A stretch of 64,000 nt of DNA from Tubulanus polymorphus. Its lineage: Eukaryota; Nemertea; Palaeonemertea; Tubulaniformes; Tubulanidae. The stretch covers positions 30,534,001 to 30,598,000 of the forward strand of contig NC_134025.1 in the NCBI RefSeq assembly GCF_964204645.1, in the 5' to 3' direction. Below the pieces are notes generated by a model. It did no database searches. It saw only the letters and a list, made by a program, of their open reading frames with translations, and was not told the DNA's origin. Made by a program: the position numbers and the translations under genes. Shown here piece by piece: positions 10,221 to 25,800 of this stretch (position 1 is the first letter of the stretch; each line of letters opens with the position of its first letter).

Positions 10221-13200
10221 AACAGTTGAAAATCTGTAGATTTTGAATTAAGCGTTTACCGTAAGATTTGTTAGATTCACACAAGATCTCTTCTTTTAAA
10301 CTGCCACCAGTGATGCATCATCTCTAGAGGCTTCTCTCTTCAGTTCAACCGAATTTAGCTCTTTCTACTATAAGATTATTTTCTCCGTTTTTGTAGAATT
10401 AGGTAGCTATTTAGGATCCTCATAGATAAATCAAACAAAATTCCCGAATCTTACAAAGAGCTCTCACCAACCAGACACAAAAAACTTTCTTGTTAAAATC
10501 ATGTTAATTTTGTTTATTTGTGATTGAATTTTATATGATATTAATGATTATATATTTTATAGATGTTGTTGTTGTCGTAACAAGGAATTATTTCATTGAA
10601 TTAAACAATTTACTATTTGATCTTCTATTCCAAAAACCTCTGACCTTCCACGTCTGTTGTTTCTTCGTAACAATAAATAGACAAAGCTTCACTACCTGGA
10701 GAAGTGTCCTACAGCGAAACCTCATTACAACAAACTTCACGGGACCAATAGATGTGTTCATTATAACCGATAGTTTGTGATATCCAGTATGAAATTACAT
10801 GTAGTAAAATAGTCCTTTTTGGGATGAAATTGTGGGTATGTTATAACTGATATCTGAGTTCATTATAATGAGGTTCCACTGTATTAAGATAACCTATAGA
10901 ATGCTAACTGCTTTTCTTCCATTTTATATTTTCAAGTCTTCTCTTTTGTGAATAACTCATGTATTTTTCTCATTCTGTATCATGTAAATTCTAGAATTTG
11001 CTGCTTGCTTCGATTTTCCCCTGTAGTTTGATACATACAACGATAGCTATTTATTGTAAATAATGTCAAAATTTTGATAGATTACGAGATTTAATGATAT
11101 TCTAGTATCAGGGTTTCTTCTTCTTCGAAATAATACATTTCTTGTATTCAATTTGATATTTTAATGTAAAGTCTACATGAAGTTTAGATATGAACGTTTT
11201 ATTCTCGGAGTGTCTGTAAAGATGTTCGTGCGCCAGAATTAGTACTTACTAGAAATGAAATTTTAACCCGTGCTTAAATGTTTTAAGTGTGAATGAATTT
11301 TATACGAAATTTTGAAACATTCCGTTGCATAAAATGTAATGAAAATTCAGGAATTAGATTCATTAAAAAACAATAAATGAAAGTAGCATCGAAATAATCA
11401 TCGCAGATTAAAACTATCAGTTAAAAGGGAATCATGAGGGGAAGGGAGATGAAGATAAACCAATTTCTGTTAAGGTGGGATGGGCAAAAATATGACAGCT
11501 TATTTAGATATTCAAAGATACCGAATAGATTCATAATGGAATGTCGAAGTGTGACAAAAAACATCCAAGTATAACTAAGAGGCCATAACGTGAATGTTGT
11601 TAGTAAAATATTGTGGATACACTTTGTACGTATGTGAATGTGTAAATAAAATGCCAAAAATGTTGACAAATAAATGATATATTTATGACTTTAAGATGAT
11701 ATTGTCGGGTTTAGTTCGTTTGTTTTCGGGTCAGTGGAGTTGATGTCGGTGGTCAGTGAAGTAAGAAGGGATTGATATGAGACGTGTTGCATAGCTTCAA
11801 GCTTTTAAACACGGATTGGAAAATGACATGTATATAAAGATGAACAAACGAATTTCAAGTAGTTATATTTTGGAATCTTTTCATAGGAACATACAAGCTT
11901 CTGGTCTCCTAATGGTTGTTACATTTGAAACTAACCAGGCCATGTTATTGATATTCATGACTGAACATCCAGTCATGGTTGAACAGGTTATGGAGTATAA
12001 GGCTTACTTATATGGGAAGATCACTATTAGTAATTGATATTCAAATTGCAACATTGTATCTGAAATGCACATGTGTCATATTGAACACTCATTCCTTGAC
12101 CAGGAGTCAGATATTCATGGACAATGTAACAGGTGCTAGTTCTGGGACTATCGGTTGTGCATTTTGATTTATGTAAACTAATAACTTTCAGCGTCATCAA
12201 TGCAGTAATTGTAATGCGTGTAATACACTGAGTTATTATAAACACCTGTGCATACAATACATAATATAGTACCAGTAGTTGGTACTCTAGAAACACAGCG
12301 AGCAACAAAAAGAAACCATCAAATTAAAAAAAACAAAAACACTATCTTATTCCCATGAAAATAGATGTTTTTATTTTTTTTTCTTGTAAAAATACATCAC
12401 TGCATGGCAGTAATGATTACACAATATAAATGACCACATATGAATGAGCTGACAAAAAAATTGAATATCCGTTCAAATATTAGAAGTTAACGCTTTATAG
12501 GGACAAAATACAACCAATAGTCTGGATCCAGTTCTATAGTTTTGAGTTAAGTCTTGAAAAAAGATAACTTCATTTTCAATGAATTTGCTCCGAGACAAAT
12601 CTTAACTTAGAACCGTGGAACTGGTTTCTGGAAGATGTTGTTAAGTTCATCGCTCTACAAACCAAAAATATGTTCGGTCAATTTCTGATCTACCCAAGAG
12701 ATGAACGCCAATAGTGTTTTAAGAGTATTAGAGGTATTTTTGTCAATATTACTACATAATTATCTATCCATTAAATTCACCAACACCTAAACCGAAACAA
12801 AACGACACAATTCCGGAATTTTACAACACAAAAACTGTAGGAAAAACCTGAACAAATTGCAAGTAGATAAACAGTTTTGATACATGTAAAATATCAGGAA
12901 TGTTTTATGGAAATAAATGAATAATTTTTTCACACTAAAATTACAATAAACGTCTGAATTTACGACCGACTGTCGTATAATTTACTTAATTTAAATAAAT
13001 CAAATTGAATTAATGTCATAAAAACAAAAAATAGCAATGAATTTGTGGAGCAACGTTTTCCAACAGCAGGTAAATACATACTTTATAAAATGCACTCTTG
13101 GAAGACAATTTTGACTTTGATTTTGCCTTGCTTTACTAGAACTAATCTGGGGCCAATTTATTATATGGATTTATTGCAGTTTAGAATGATTAATTTAGAG

Positions 13201-13362
13201 ACAAGGTTTCATTACCGGTACGTATTTGTTTGCACACAGTTTATTTGTCAAAATGACTAGAAATATTGGACCACTTGTAAAAATCACTGACAAACATTCA
13301 TCATTATTGAAACAGTTGAAGTAAAAGGATGGTTGAGGAGTTCTAAGGAGTAATAAGTAAGT
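10221..13362. other. 3' UTRs of ERO1 and MCFD2 and intergenic DNA between convergent genes
   Basis: AT-rich. An AATAAA at about 11370 could end the ERO1 transcript. A hairpin repeat copy sits at 12524-12625 (GGATCCAGTTCTATAGTTTT against AACCGTGGAACTGG). Open frames of 60-93 codons occur on both strands but show no domain, no conserved motif and no splice partners. I see no gene here. Confidence 0.5.
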
Positions 13363-15433
13363 TTAAGGAGTGGCTGCTGCTGCTGCTTGCTCCTCGGGAA
13401 TTTTTTCCGACGAAACTTCCTGGCCTTTTTTCTGCGCAGCTTTGAATTCCGGGTAATCGATGAAACCATCGTCATTTTTATCCTCCTCTTGTAAAACGCT
13501 GTCCACGAGTTCAGAAAGTTCGTTGTCTGTGTATGATTTTGTATCTTGATTTTCACTCGATGAACTACGATCTGCATCTGAATAAATTGAAACAAAATCA
13601 ATTAATTCCTGAATCTACGAGATTCCTATCTCTTCGTGAAAATGATCAGAAAATTCACCACCTTCACCTGTGGTTCACACATCCAACACCCCCCCTGAGA
13701 GTCTGCATGAGAGGACTCATCCCTCCCGGCAGACACCTTAATCACCTCATTTGATCCACACATCAAAAAATATTATTTACAAATCCCAATTTCCAACATG
13801 AATAAATAAACACACATGAACCGGTCAAACTAGATATGCAATAGTACAAACAGGGTCAACTCTAGTGAGATACGGCAGGGTTTAAGGACAAACACAGCAA
13901 AATACCTTCAATATATGCTGATATATATGTGATACATTAATCACCAATCCACTAACGTACAAACATAGTATTAATATAATTAGCTAAATATAAATCAGTT
14001 AAAGCTTGTTATAGTTGAATTGATAACAATATTACTATTGATCTAAGTATTTTTTGCAGCCTCTGCATTCTTCACGGTTTCCATATAATGTTTATATTCA
14101 GCATAGATTATAAATCCATCATCGTCCCTGTCGCCTCTTCCTAGAATCTCATCCACCGTTTTAGTCAGTTCATCATCAGACGTATCGTTGCCTAGTGATA
14201 GGATAATATCAACAATGACTGCCTTGATTGAGGTTTTTCATTCTGGGGGTAATTTTGCCGCAAAAAATAAATACATCAAAGATTTCAGGAGTTTCAATCA
14301 TTAAAACATGATCCACTTTTTCTCTGGTGGGTGGTTTATACATATCAGAGAATCAAAAATTTTCCAATCAGATTATAAGATATCTTTAATGGGGCTCTTT
14401 CTTTTCAAGAGATTCTTCGAGCTACTCATCACCAATGAGAACAACAAGACACCAAAAAATCAAATTCCCTGATGTTCAAAAAATGAGTCCCTGTCAGTAA
14501 GAACTGTGCTCTCATTGAGCGTGGTGCTGAAAATAAATGACATACATGTCAATCTGAAAATGAAACAGTGACCTGTGAATTCATGCATTCTGTGTGTTTG
14601 TTTCCGGTGCAAAAACTTCATCACCACAAATAACTGTAAACGTATTTTACCACGATTCTACTATGAAGCTTCTTTTTGTTTTTTAAGATATCTTTTGTAC
14701 TCTATATAAGAAGCACATCCGTCGTCATCAGTGTCAATATAGTTCAAAATTTCATCGACCATTCCTATCAAAGTGCCTTCATTTGAATTCTCCGGTGAAG
14801 CTAAGATTTATCAGAAATCATTTTACAAATCTGGTTTTTAATGAATCCCTTGGAACCAGTTTAATTATATAGAGTTGAAATTATAGGTGAATTTCTAACG
14901 TTTCTAACACTAATATATTTATCATTATCATCACTTAATATTGATATTATTAATTATGATTAGATTCCAAAGACAAAACCAAAAATTGAGGAAGATCTGA
15001 CGTACTGTATGTCCTACCATACTTACTGTAATGAGTAATAGCTTTTACAATTTCTAATCCGTCCAATTTATTATCATTGTCATAATCGTGAAGTTTGAAA
15101 TAATGAAATTCTAATTCTTCATTGGTCATTTCAGCAGGGTCCTTTTTCACAACTCCATCTAAATGATCTTTTATATGTCTGAAAAATATGAACGATAGAA
15201 AAATAGAATTAAATCCCTCCGAAGTTTGACATGTTGACATGTAATAAAAGAAAAGATTGAAATTGTTTGGTATCTCATACTAACTCTTTGTCATGTACAT
15301 GTGCTGTATCCATAGGATTCTGTATACCCTGCCCAGCATCACCGTGCCCGTGTGGCCCGTGACACTTTACAACTACTATCAATAACACAAATAGTAACGA
15401 TAATACTTGAATATATAGACTTGAATAAGCCAT
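13363..15433 (-). CDS. MCFD2: MCFD2-like EF-hand cargo receptor subunit (canonical isoform, 171 aa)
   Basis: In vertebrates MCFD2 is a soluble Ca2+-binding partner of the lectin LMAN1/ERGIC-53 that sorts secreted glycoproteins from ER to Golgi. Exons: 15285-15433, 15027-15178 and 13363-13577 in the longest form (516 nt including stop). Exon 1 gives a signal peptide, then CHGPHGHGDAGQG and HVHDKE; the intron after DKE uses donor GTTAGT, and joining there gives DKEHIKDHLDG as in the family. Exon 2 carries EF-hand 1 (loop DYDNDNKLDGLE). The last exon carries EF-hand 2 (DKNDDGFIDYPE) and a tail ending EEQAAAAATP. The start ATG lies exactly after a splice acceptor (TTTTTTCCAG), so a non-coding 5' exon should lie upstream. 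Two other last exons (14043-14191, 14661-14800) can replace the third. Confidence 0.88.
14043..14191 (-). CDS. MCFD2: Alternative last exon b of the MCFD2-like gene
   Basis: Begins after acceptor CACTAG in the same phase (one base carried over from exon 2) as the other two last exons. It encodes SNDTSDDELTKTVDEILGRG, then the EF-hand loop DRDDDGFIIYAE, helix YKHYMETVK, a short tail and its own TAG stop. The resulting protein would be 149 aa. Compared with exon a, the loop keeps all Ca2+ ligands (D1, D3, D5, E12), but the acidic/alanine tail is replaced by a basic one. Confidence 0.75.
14661..14800 (-). CDS. MCFD2: Alternative last exon c of the MCFD2-like gene
   Basis: This is the first last exon met by the transcript. 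It follows acceptor AAATCTTAG in the same phase as exons a and b, and encodes TSPENSNEGTLIGMVDEILN, an EF-hand loop DTDDDGCASYIE, helix YKRYLKKQKE and a TAG stop. Isoform length would be 146 aa. Loop position 7 is Cys and position 10 Tyr, otherwise ligands are intact. Similar exon size, shared acceptor phase and shared '(M/T)VDEIL' motif show that exons b and c, and more distantly a, arose by tandem exon duplication. Confidence 0.75.
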
Positions 15434-15949
15434 CTGGAAAAAATAAAAACATATGTTACAGTTGTCTACGTAACACAGGCAGTTTACGTAAGTGAGGGGC
15501 TGCGGGAGTGAGAGTGAATCCGGATGGAAGGAGCCAGGAAGGCAAGTTGAATAGAGACGACAGCTTCATTCATCATCTTGCGACTGGTTGCAGAGAAGGT
15601 GACGATGGTAGATTTGTTTATTAATAATGCTGATTAAAGAATATCATGCTCAAATTACCTCACTGTAGTTATGTGCAGTTGACCGTGTAGAATATCGATG
15701 GTAACAGCCGGTTAAATGTCCAGCTGTTTTATTACTACTGGAGCCAGATCAATCAAATCTTTTATTGCAATCAAGTATATATATCGCGAAAACCTATCGA
15801 CTGAAATGTTCATATATTATTTGATATTTCATTTGAAGTCGCATAAGATTTATTACAAATTTTTGCATAAGTATAAATTCTAAAAATTAAAATCATTAAT
15901 TGAGTTGGTACAGTGATTGTATTAGCAGGAATTCAATGATTTCAATGGG

Positions 15950-16160
15950 CTGGCCTTTTCAGTGATTAGTTTGTGTCGGTGCTGTGCCACGACACACCTG
16001 ATTGCCAGGGTCGGCGTCGATCGATCGGTTTCGAGTCCCGACAATCCGGCGGACGACACGTTTGCCGAGTAGACTAAATTGCCACCAGTCTGGAATTGAC
16101 TCGCCTCGTTAGCGGATCACGTTCGAATCCCATATAATCCGCCGTACCGCAGGAACTTTT
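15950..16160. repeat. tRNA-related SINE-like repeat with two B-box-like motifs
   Basis: GGTTTCGAGTCCCGAC near 16027 and ACGTTCGAATCCCAT near 16119 both match the tRNA internal B box (GTTCGANTCC) and are followed by related words ('caatccggcgg' and 'ataatccgcc'). The block is GC-rich in AT-rich surroundings and ends in a T run (16158-16166). No good A box or full cloverleaf was found. It sits between the 3' end of KAT5 and the start of the MCFD2-like gene. Confidence 0.4.
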
Positions 16161-16264
16161 TTTTTCATGTTAATTGTACCGCAAAAACAAATAAATAACG
16201 GTTATAATTTAAATATTTACACTTTATTCACAATAAACATACATCATTGCCACTATTTATATCG

Positions 16265-19567
<3,303 letters not shown>

Positions 19568-19885
19568 TGTTATTGATTCTCCACACACTCGCTTGCCAGT
19601 GGCGGATTCTGGTTCCCACTCTGCGGGCTGCGCCGGGCAGCTGGCACTTAAATTCATATTCAAATCAATGTCCATCAATTTCCGAGAAGCGATCAATATA
19701 TGAACGAATTGAGTAAAACAAGACAAAATAATAAATGTATAAATGATAGTTTATTCAATTATAAAGATGTAACAATAAGAAATGCACTCTCAGAGAGTAT
19801 TAATTATGAACACTGTTCAGACATTTTATTCTAGAAATTTGTTTGCATTGAGTTTTAGAGATTTATTTCAAAATCTCCTGTTTTA
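19568..19885 (-). promoter_or_regulatory. 318-bp gap between ATM stop and KAT5 start (same strand)
   Basis: Minus-strand AATAAA signals lie at 19882-19887 (overlapping the ATM stop), 19862-19867, 19825-19830 and 19750-19755, so ATM transcripts probably end by about 19730. That leaves only some 160 bp, moderately GC-rich from 19570 to 19680, for the KAT5 5' UTR and promoter. No TATA box was seen. Either a very compact promoter or co-transcription with ATM is possible. Confidence 0.6.
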
Positions 19886-22800
19886 TTACAAGTACGCCTG
19901 CCATCCTGGAAACAATCTACACAGATTTTTCACATCCATAGATTCTTGTATTAGCAAGTTCACTTGGCCTTCAATACTGAGTTGAATTCCTTCCTCAATT
20001 CCTTGCAGTTTCTGTTGCAACCTCAATAAAACGCGTTCAGACATCTTATTCACGTCTTGATTTCCAATTGCTAAAAAGTTATTTAGAAGAAATACAAATT
20101 CATGAGCTTCAATTGCATGTACTGTTTTTACGATTGTTTTGTCTTTGAAGGTCTCATAATTGCTGCAATAATGTTCATACGTAGACTTACTTTTTGGTTT
20201 AGTCGTATCAGCAACATCAAGAAGATCTCTGGTCGTATTCAAAGTTGTATCATCCACTTGTTCTTTCTGACATTGTAACTGGACCGCTTTATGCGGAGAT
20301 ATAGTCCATGTATAGATTGGATCATACAGCAAAACTTCCACTATTGTTAACAATGCTTCTTTGTTCTGGTGCATAACAAGCATTGTCTTTTCACAGCACC
20401 TAAAAACGGAAAACAGTCGCTTAGTTCAGGACCAAGTCACAAATTGAAGCGGGGGTCTGGGGTCCTCGGGATGTTTCGGCAGAAAGATTGACTTACCTTC
20501 TAAATACCCCTTCAGGACCAGCAACACCCATCCCATCTACTATATCTCTCGTCAAACGGAATGGCACCGTCTCCGGAGTGGGAAGAATCTTTCCTTGTTC
20601 AAATGCAACTCCTTAAATTGAATAATATGAAAAATATCATTAATATTCGTTCAATATTTCATCATTACCAGTAGTTATTGTCTAAATACCTAGATCAATG
20701 TGAACCAGTTCAGCAGTATTACAATCTACGAGGATGTTCTGCATATGTCTGTCGCCCAAACCCAGAATATATCCAACTAAAATACAATAGAAATATACAT
20801 GATTGTTGGAGGACTTTTGATCCGAAATTCTACTTTCGAATCTTATTGAAATAATAAAGATATCAATTTAACTATAATTCAGGCATCCAGTTCTTTTTCT
20901 TCAACCCTTGTATCAAATATAAGTGAAGAAGAACTATGGAATTAGATCCTTGCTTACCTATAGAGTTTGTAGCTACAGATCTGGTATACGCTAAACGTTT
21001 TTCATACCAATGAGCTGGATCTGGAAATTTCTCCAGGAAGAAATGACGGAAAACTGGTTTGAAATGTTTACACACTTCTAAATATGCTTCGAGAATTCCA
21101 TCGAAACCTTTGACAGAATGAGCCGCCTGTAATTACCAGTACAAACAATATTGAGAATACTCGGAACTACTGATGAATGACCGAAATTTCTACATATTTG
21201 TGAAAACTAACCGTCATAGTATTTCTACATTTATCCGATGTCCAATCTTTCGGCTCGTAACGGATATGAGCACCAGAATTACCGATCAGATAATTACCCA
21301 TCGGAATCGTTCCTTCGCACCATTCTAAAATACCACATCTCTGAGACATCGGAATTACCTTCAAAACATTCATAAATCCATAACACAATAGATGAGTTTC
21401 AGGAGATTAATGAAAGTTTTGTCCGAGAGCCATTCAGGTTATTATCAGTAGATTTGAGGTTTCTTTCACTCTTTTATGAAGAAAGGGGGGCCACTACTGG
21501 ATTAACAAGTGATCACTCGGCTACTGCACCTAGGAATAAATCTATCATCTTTTACCTTATAAGTTCGAATCAATAGATTTCGTTTTCTAGTTTCTGGTTC
21601 TTTGTGTAGTAAGGTGTTCACCATTCCAAACACTTGTTGCATTACTGCATCTTGACGTAAATCATCTTTTCCCTAAAAACATTCACACAACCATTTACTC
21701 GAATACCAAAAACCTTTAATCTATCAGTATCTGGTTTGTAGCTTAGATTCATCAACAGAGAATTTCACAAACCACATGATACTTGTATCAGCGCTTATCT
21801 CAGTTTACAAAGCTTAACACCAATGATAAGGTCAGTCCTTACAGTATATAAGGCCTAAACACAACAATTTCTCGTTACACCATGGAGTTTTACACAAACC
21901 TTGACTAATTGTTTGCAGTTTTTACCATCGGACCCGATACATGTGATTATCTTAGGTAGATTTATTCCTCCAGCGAGATTGAATTGAGTATGAAATCCAG
22001 TCACATAGACTATGTTCTCATACTGACATGTCGGATCAATCTGAAAATCATAACAAACACTCTTACAATTCCATCAGATTCCTGAGTAAAAGCGAAAAAC
22101 TAGACACTTGTAAAACTTACAGCTAACTCCTTCGTTGGTACTGCTACATTTGTCAATTCTTTGAGCTGCCGCAATAAGATATTCGCAGGTAAATTAATAG
22201 GGCCTGAAAATATATTCAATATCCTCAGTTTTCTATCAATTTATTCTGTTATGATTCAACGTAGACTCGAAGACTTACTTTTTTGTTTGCTGTACTTTTT
22301 AACGTTAATATTAGCAAGTTCTATATAAGCCAAACATAGTTTTTCAATGTCAGAAAGTATATGCGCGCACCGAGACTGACGAAGTTCTGTAACCATTTTC
22401 TGAGCAGCAAGAACTCGATCCTACAAAACAAAATCACGTTACACAAGCAACAGATATCACTGAACACACAAAAACCAGGGATAATCTATGATATACCTCT
22501 TTCTCCGAGGGTGCACTTTCTTTCAGAAATTCAGCATCTTTTTTGGCATGAGCGAGAGCTATGATAACGTACAGAGTATGATGAGGATGACTGATAGCTG
22601 TCTGTTTAATTATCTGTGATAGAGAAATTATAATCATCAAAAGACATTTATAACCACGAAAAAAGTCAAAACTTAAATTTCTGGTTTAACAAGCTATTGG
22701 TTACTTAATGTTTTCAATGAGGACAAGACAAGTTTGAACTTTTTCCAGACCCAGGCACAATATCTAGAGTTGTAGGGCAACACTGAACTCAACATTCAAC

Positions 22801-25800
22801 TCAGGGAGCTATATGACTCAGGACTGTCAAATTGTGATCCAAAACATTAGAACTGAATCCTGAATCAACCCAGTTCAACATTTCTGAGTTAAGATCAAAC
22901 CCTGGGTAAATATAGTTCATTTTCATTTACGTTAACACTATGGATCTAACCCTCAGGTCATGAAGGCTCTGGGGGTCCGGATGATAGAACATCTTTAGTT
23001 TAATGATAGGGGAAAATACCTTCTGAAGAATAGTTTGACAATCGTCCATATTTTGACTCATACGAGCCGCTAACTGATACATCAACGGTAAAAACTTGTG
23101 ACTTTGAATTGTGTCTGCCGCAGTTTTCATCGCCGTGGTAACATCGTTCTGACTCGGATTGTCGAACCACAATGAAACCAAACGAAAAACTCTTAGATCA
23201 TTTTTATCTCCGTGTTGCAAGCATCGTAGATAGTTCTGTACAGCGCGTATGAGGAATTTCTCTTTATCAACGAGAAGTGATTTCATTTCTTGAGCGTCTA
23301 ATACACTTTGTTTCTGCAGAATTTTGGCATAACGACTGAAAAATACCAAATGTCTGTAAATTGAAGTCTTAACGATCAGAAAGAGGAAGAATGTTGTCCA
23401 GGCCGAGGATTGATACTAGTTTAATCGTTATCATAAATTCTCTCAGTTACCTTTGATCTTTCATATCGGAAAGTTTTTTCAGATGAGCTTTTGACTCTTC
23501 TATCATAGCTCGCTTAGCTTCATATGTACTTGATTTCATATAGTTGACTATATTCTGATATTGCACATCTGCGTAACGCCCTAGAGACAGGAATGCATTC
23601 ATAGCGCGATCACTTAACTGACCATCAGCGGACAGAATTGATACGGCCTATAAACAAATTCATACAATCAGTTCAGGAGTAAAATATAAACTGAGGAGGC
23701 TCCTGGATCTCGGGGTTTTTTCAAAATTCATTTTTGTACCTTCTCGAGATATTTTTCCATAACAGTGTTTGGGCTTTCAGAGTGTGACTCGGCCAACCAA
23801 TTACCATAGATAACAAGAGCATCGGCATGTGTGTTAGCTAAACTACTATCAGAAACAACTGCCTGTAAAACATAACTAGACACATTCAAAAACTTGCAGC
23901 TCAATGCACAACATACAGGGACCAAGTTTCATAATTCTTATTTAGAATTTGAATATAAATCAAAAACATTAGAAACAACTGTAGAGTCAAACTGAATTGT
24001 GGAACTGGGTCCAGTATGGAACACATCAACTTTACTATACATAACCTGTTTCAATAAGTTCAGTGCTGAATGAAGTAACGATTTAGCGACGTTTTGTTCG
24101 CCTTGAGACCAGTAAACTTTAGCTTCCTCAATCTTCACCTCCCAGCTTATTTCTGGTTGTTCCAATTGTTTCAATTGATGTAAAGCTTGTGCGGCCACCT
24201 GTCAATCAAATTATACCACCTGAGTATTCTACAAATTCTGCCCTTTTTTTCACTTCTAATTCTCAGAGTTTTTACCTGATGATGCCCGGATTTCCTGGCA
24301 ATTCGAACTTGTCGTAGTAAATGAGAAGTCAAAGCCTCGTAAACTGTGTGATCTTTTCTGACGTCGTGAAGTAAACTTAACAGCGAACTTTGACAGAGCA
24401 TTACAGAATCATGTAACTCAAAATCATCCTGCAGGTACGACATCTGGTCATTCCATTTATTCTGAACTTTGCTGAAGATCTCTCGTCTGCAAATGAAACC
24501 AAGAATTGAAAACAATATTTCTAAGAAAGAGGCCAGCCATTCATGATGTACTTGGAAGTGTTCAAAATGTAACAAGTTTTCAACCTCCGTGTATGCAATT
24601 TTAAGCATTGCTTTAATGTGTTTGTACTTATGGACCTACTCATACATAATTGGAATGTAAAACTAACCTGAATACAACATTACTGATGTCTTCAATATGA
24701 TTTAAACATTGTAACTTGCTCAATACATGTGAAATATTACGAACACTTTCAGTACTACAACTACTCAATTCACTGACAATTTGAGACCTTTTAAATAAAC
24801 AGAATAGAATTAAACATAATATGATTCAGTATCACGAATACAGTGTCTATAGTGTGTGTGTGTGTAGAGTACCTGGCTATCTGAAGAGCGGTTGTATGCA
24901 AAATCTCATCTTTATCCCTTAAACCACAAAAACTGCTATAAACAGCTTGATTATACGGACAATCAACTTCTAATCTATAAATAGTAAACAAAATATTTCA
25001 TCAAATGGGTATCAATCAACAACATAGAATATGATATCGACTTACCTTGTAGGAGAAGGAAGGTCCCAGTTCGCAGTTTTCCAAGCAATTTCATATTGGA
25101 ATTCCTGTATTTCTTGAGTTTCTGACAGCCCTTGTCGATACAGACCTTCTAAATATGTATTCAAGATGTGTCCGGTTCCGAAAGTTTGTAAAGCCTACAA
25201 ATAATGTTACAAATATAGCTTCCTTAAAGTTGAGTTTATAAATTCTATGATAAACGAACTTACATGAAGTAATCCAACTTGTACAGACATTCTTGGTGTA
25301 TCCATTTCCATATCATAAGCAGTGACCGCTTTATGCCATTGGTTCTCTTGTTCATAGGTCTGAATTCTGAGCGAAAATCTCAATCTTTAGTATATAATGT
25401 TGTCATTTTTGCAGGAGTTTTAAGTTTATGATTTCAATGTGTACCTGGAGAATGAGTTAACTAAACGTCCCGAGCAGAAACAGTAAACACCGTCTGGATC
25501 ACCGATACTGCGATACGCTTCTACTAGTAGAGACTGCAGTTCAGTTTGATAATCTTCACAAAGGGAACTCAACTCGGAGGTTTGACTGTTTGAACTTGAA
25601 GCTTGACTGTTTTCAGATAAATTCCTAAAAAATGTTCATTGAGTTAAGTTTCACTTGAGTCAAAATTAGTTTGATTCCAATTTCTCAAATTCTGGAACTC
25701 AGTACTGTAAAACTGGGTCCAGCTCGACAAATACCTTTGGACAGTGCACCAAATTTCAGCATACAAAACAGTTGAGAAATGTTTTCCACATGTTTTTGCT

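Noticed and set aside
16020-16140. Intact tRNA gene
   Set aside because: B-box-like words are present but no A box, anticodon stem or cloverleaf could be drawn; treated as a SINE-like repeat.
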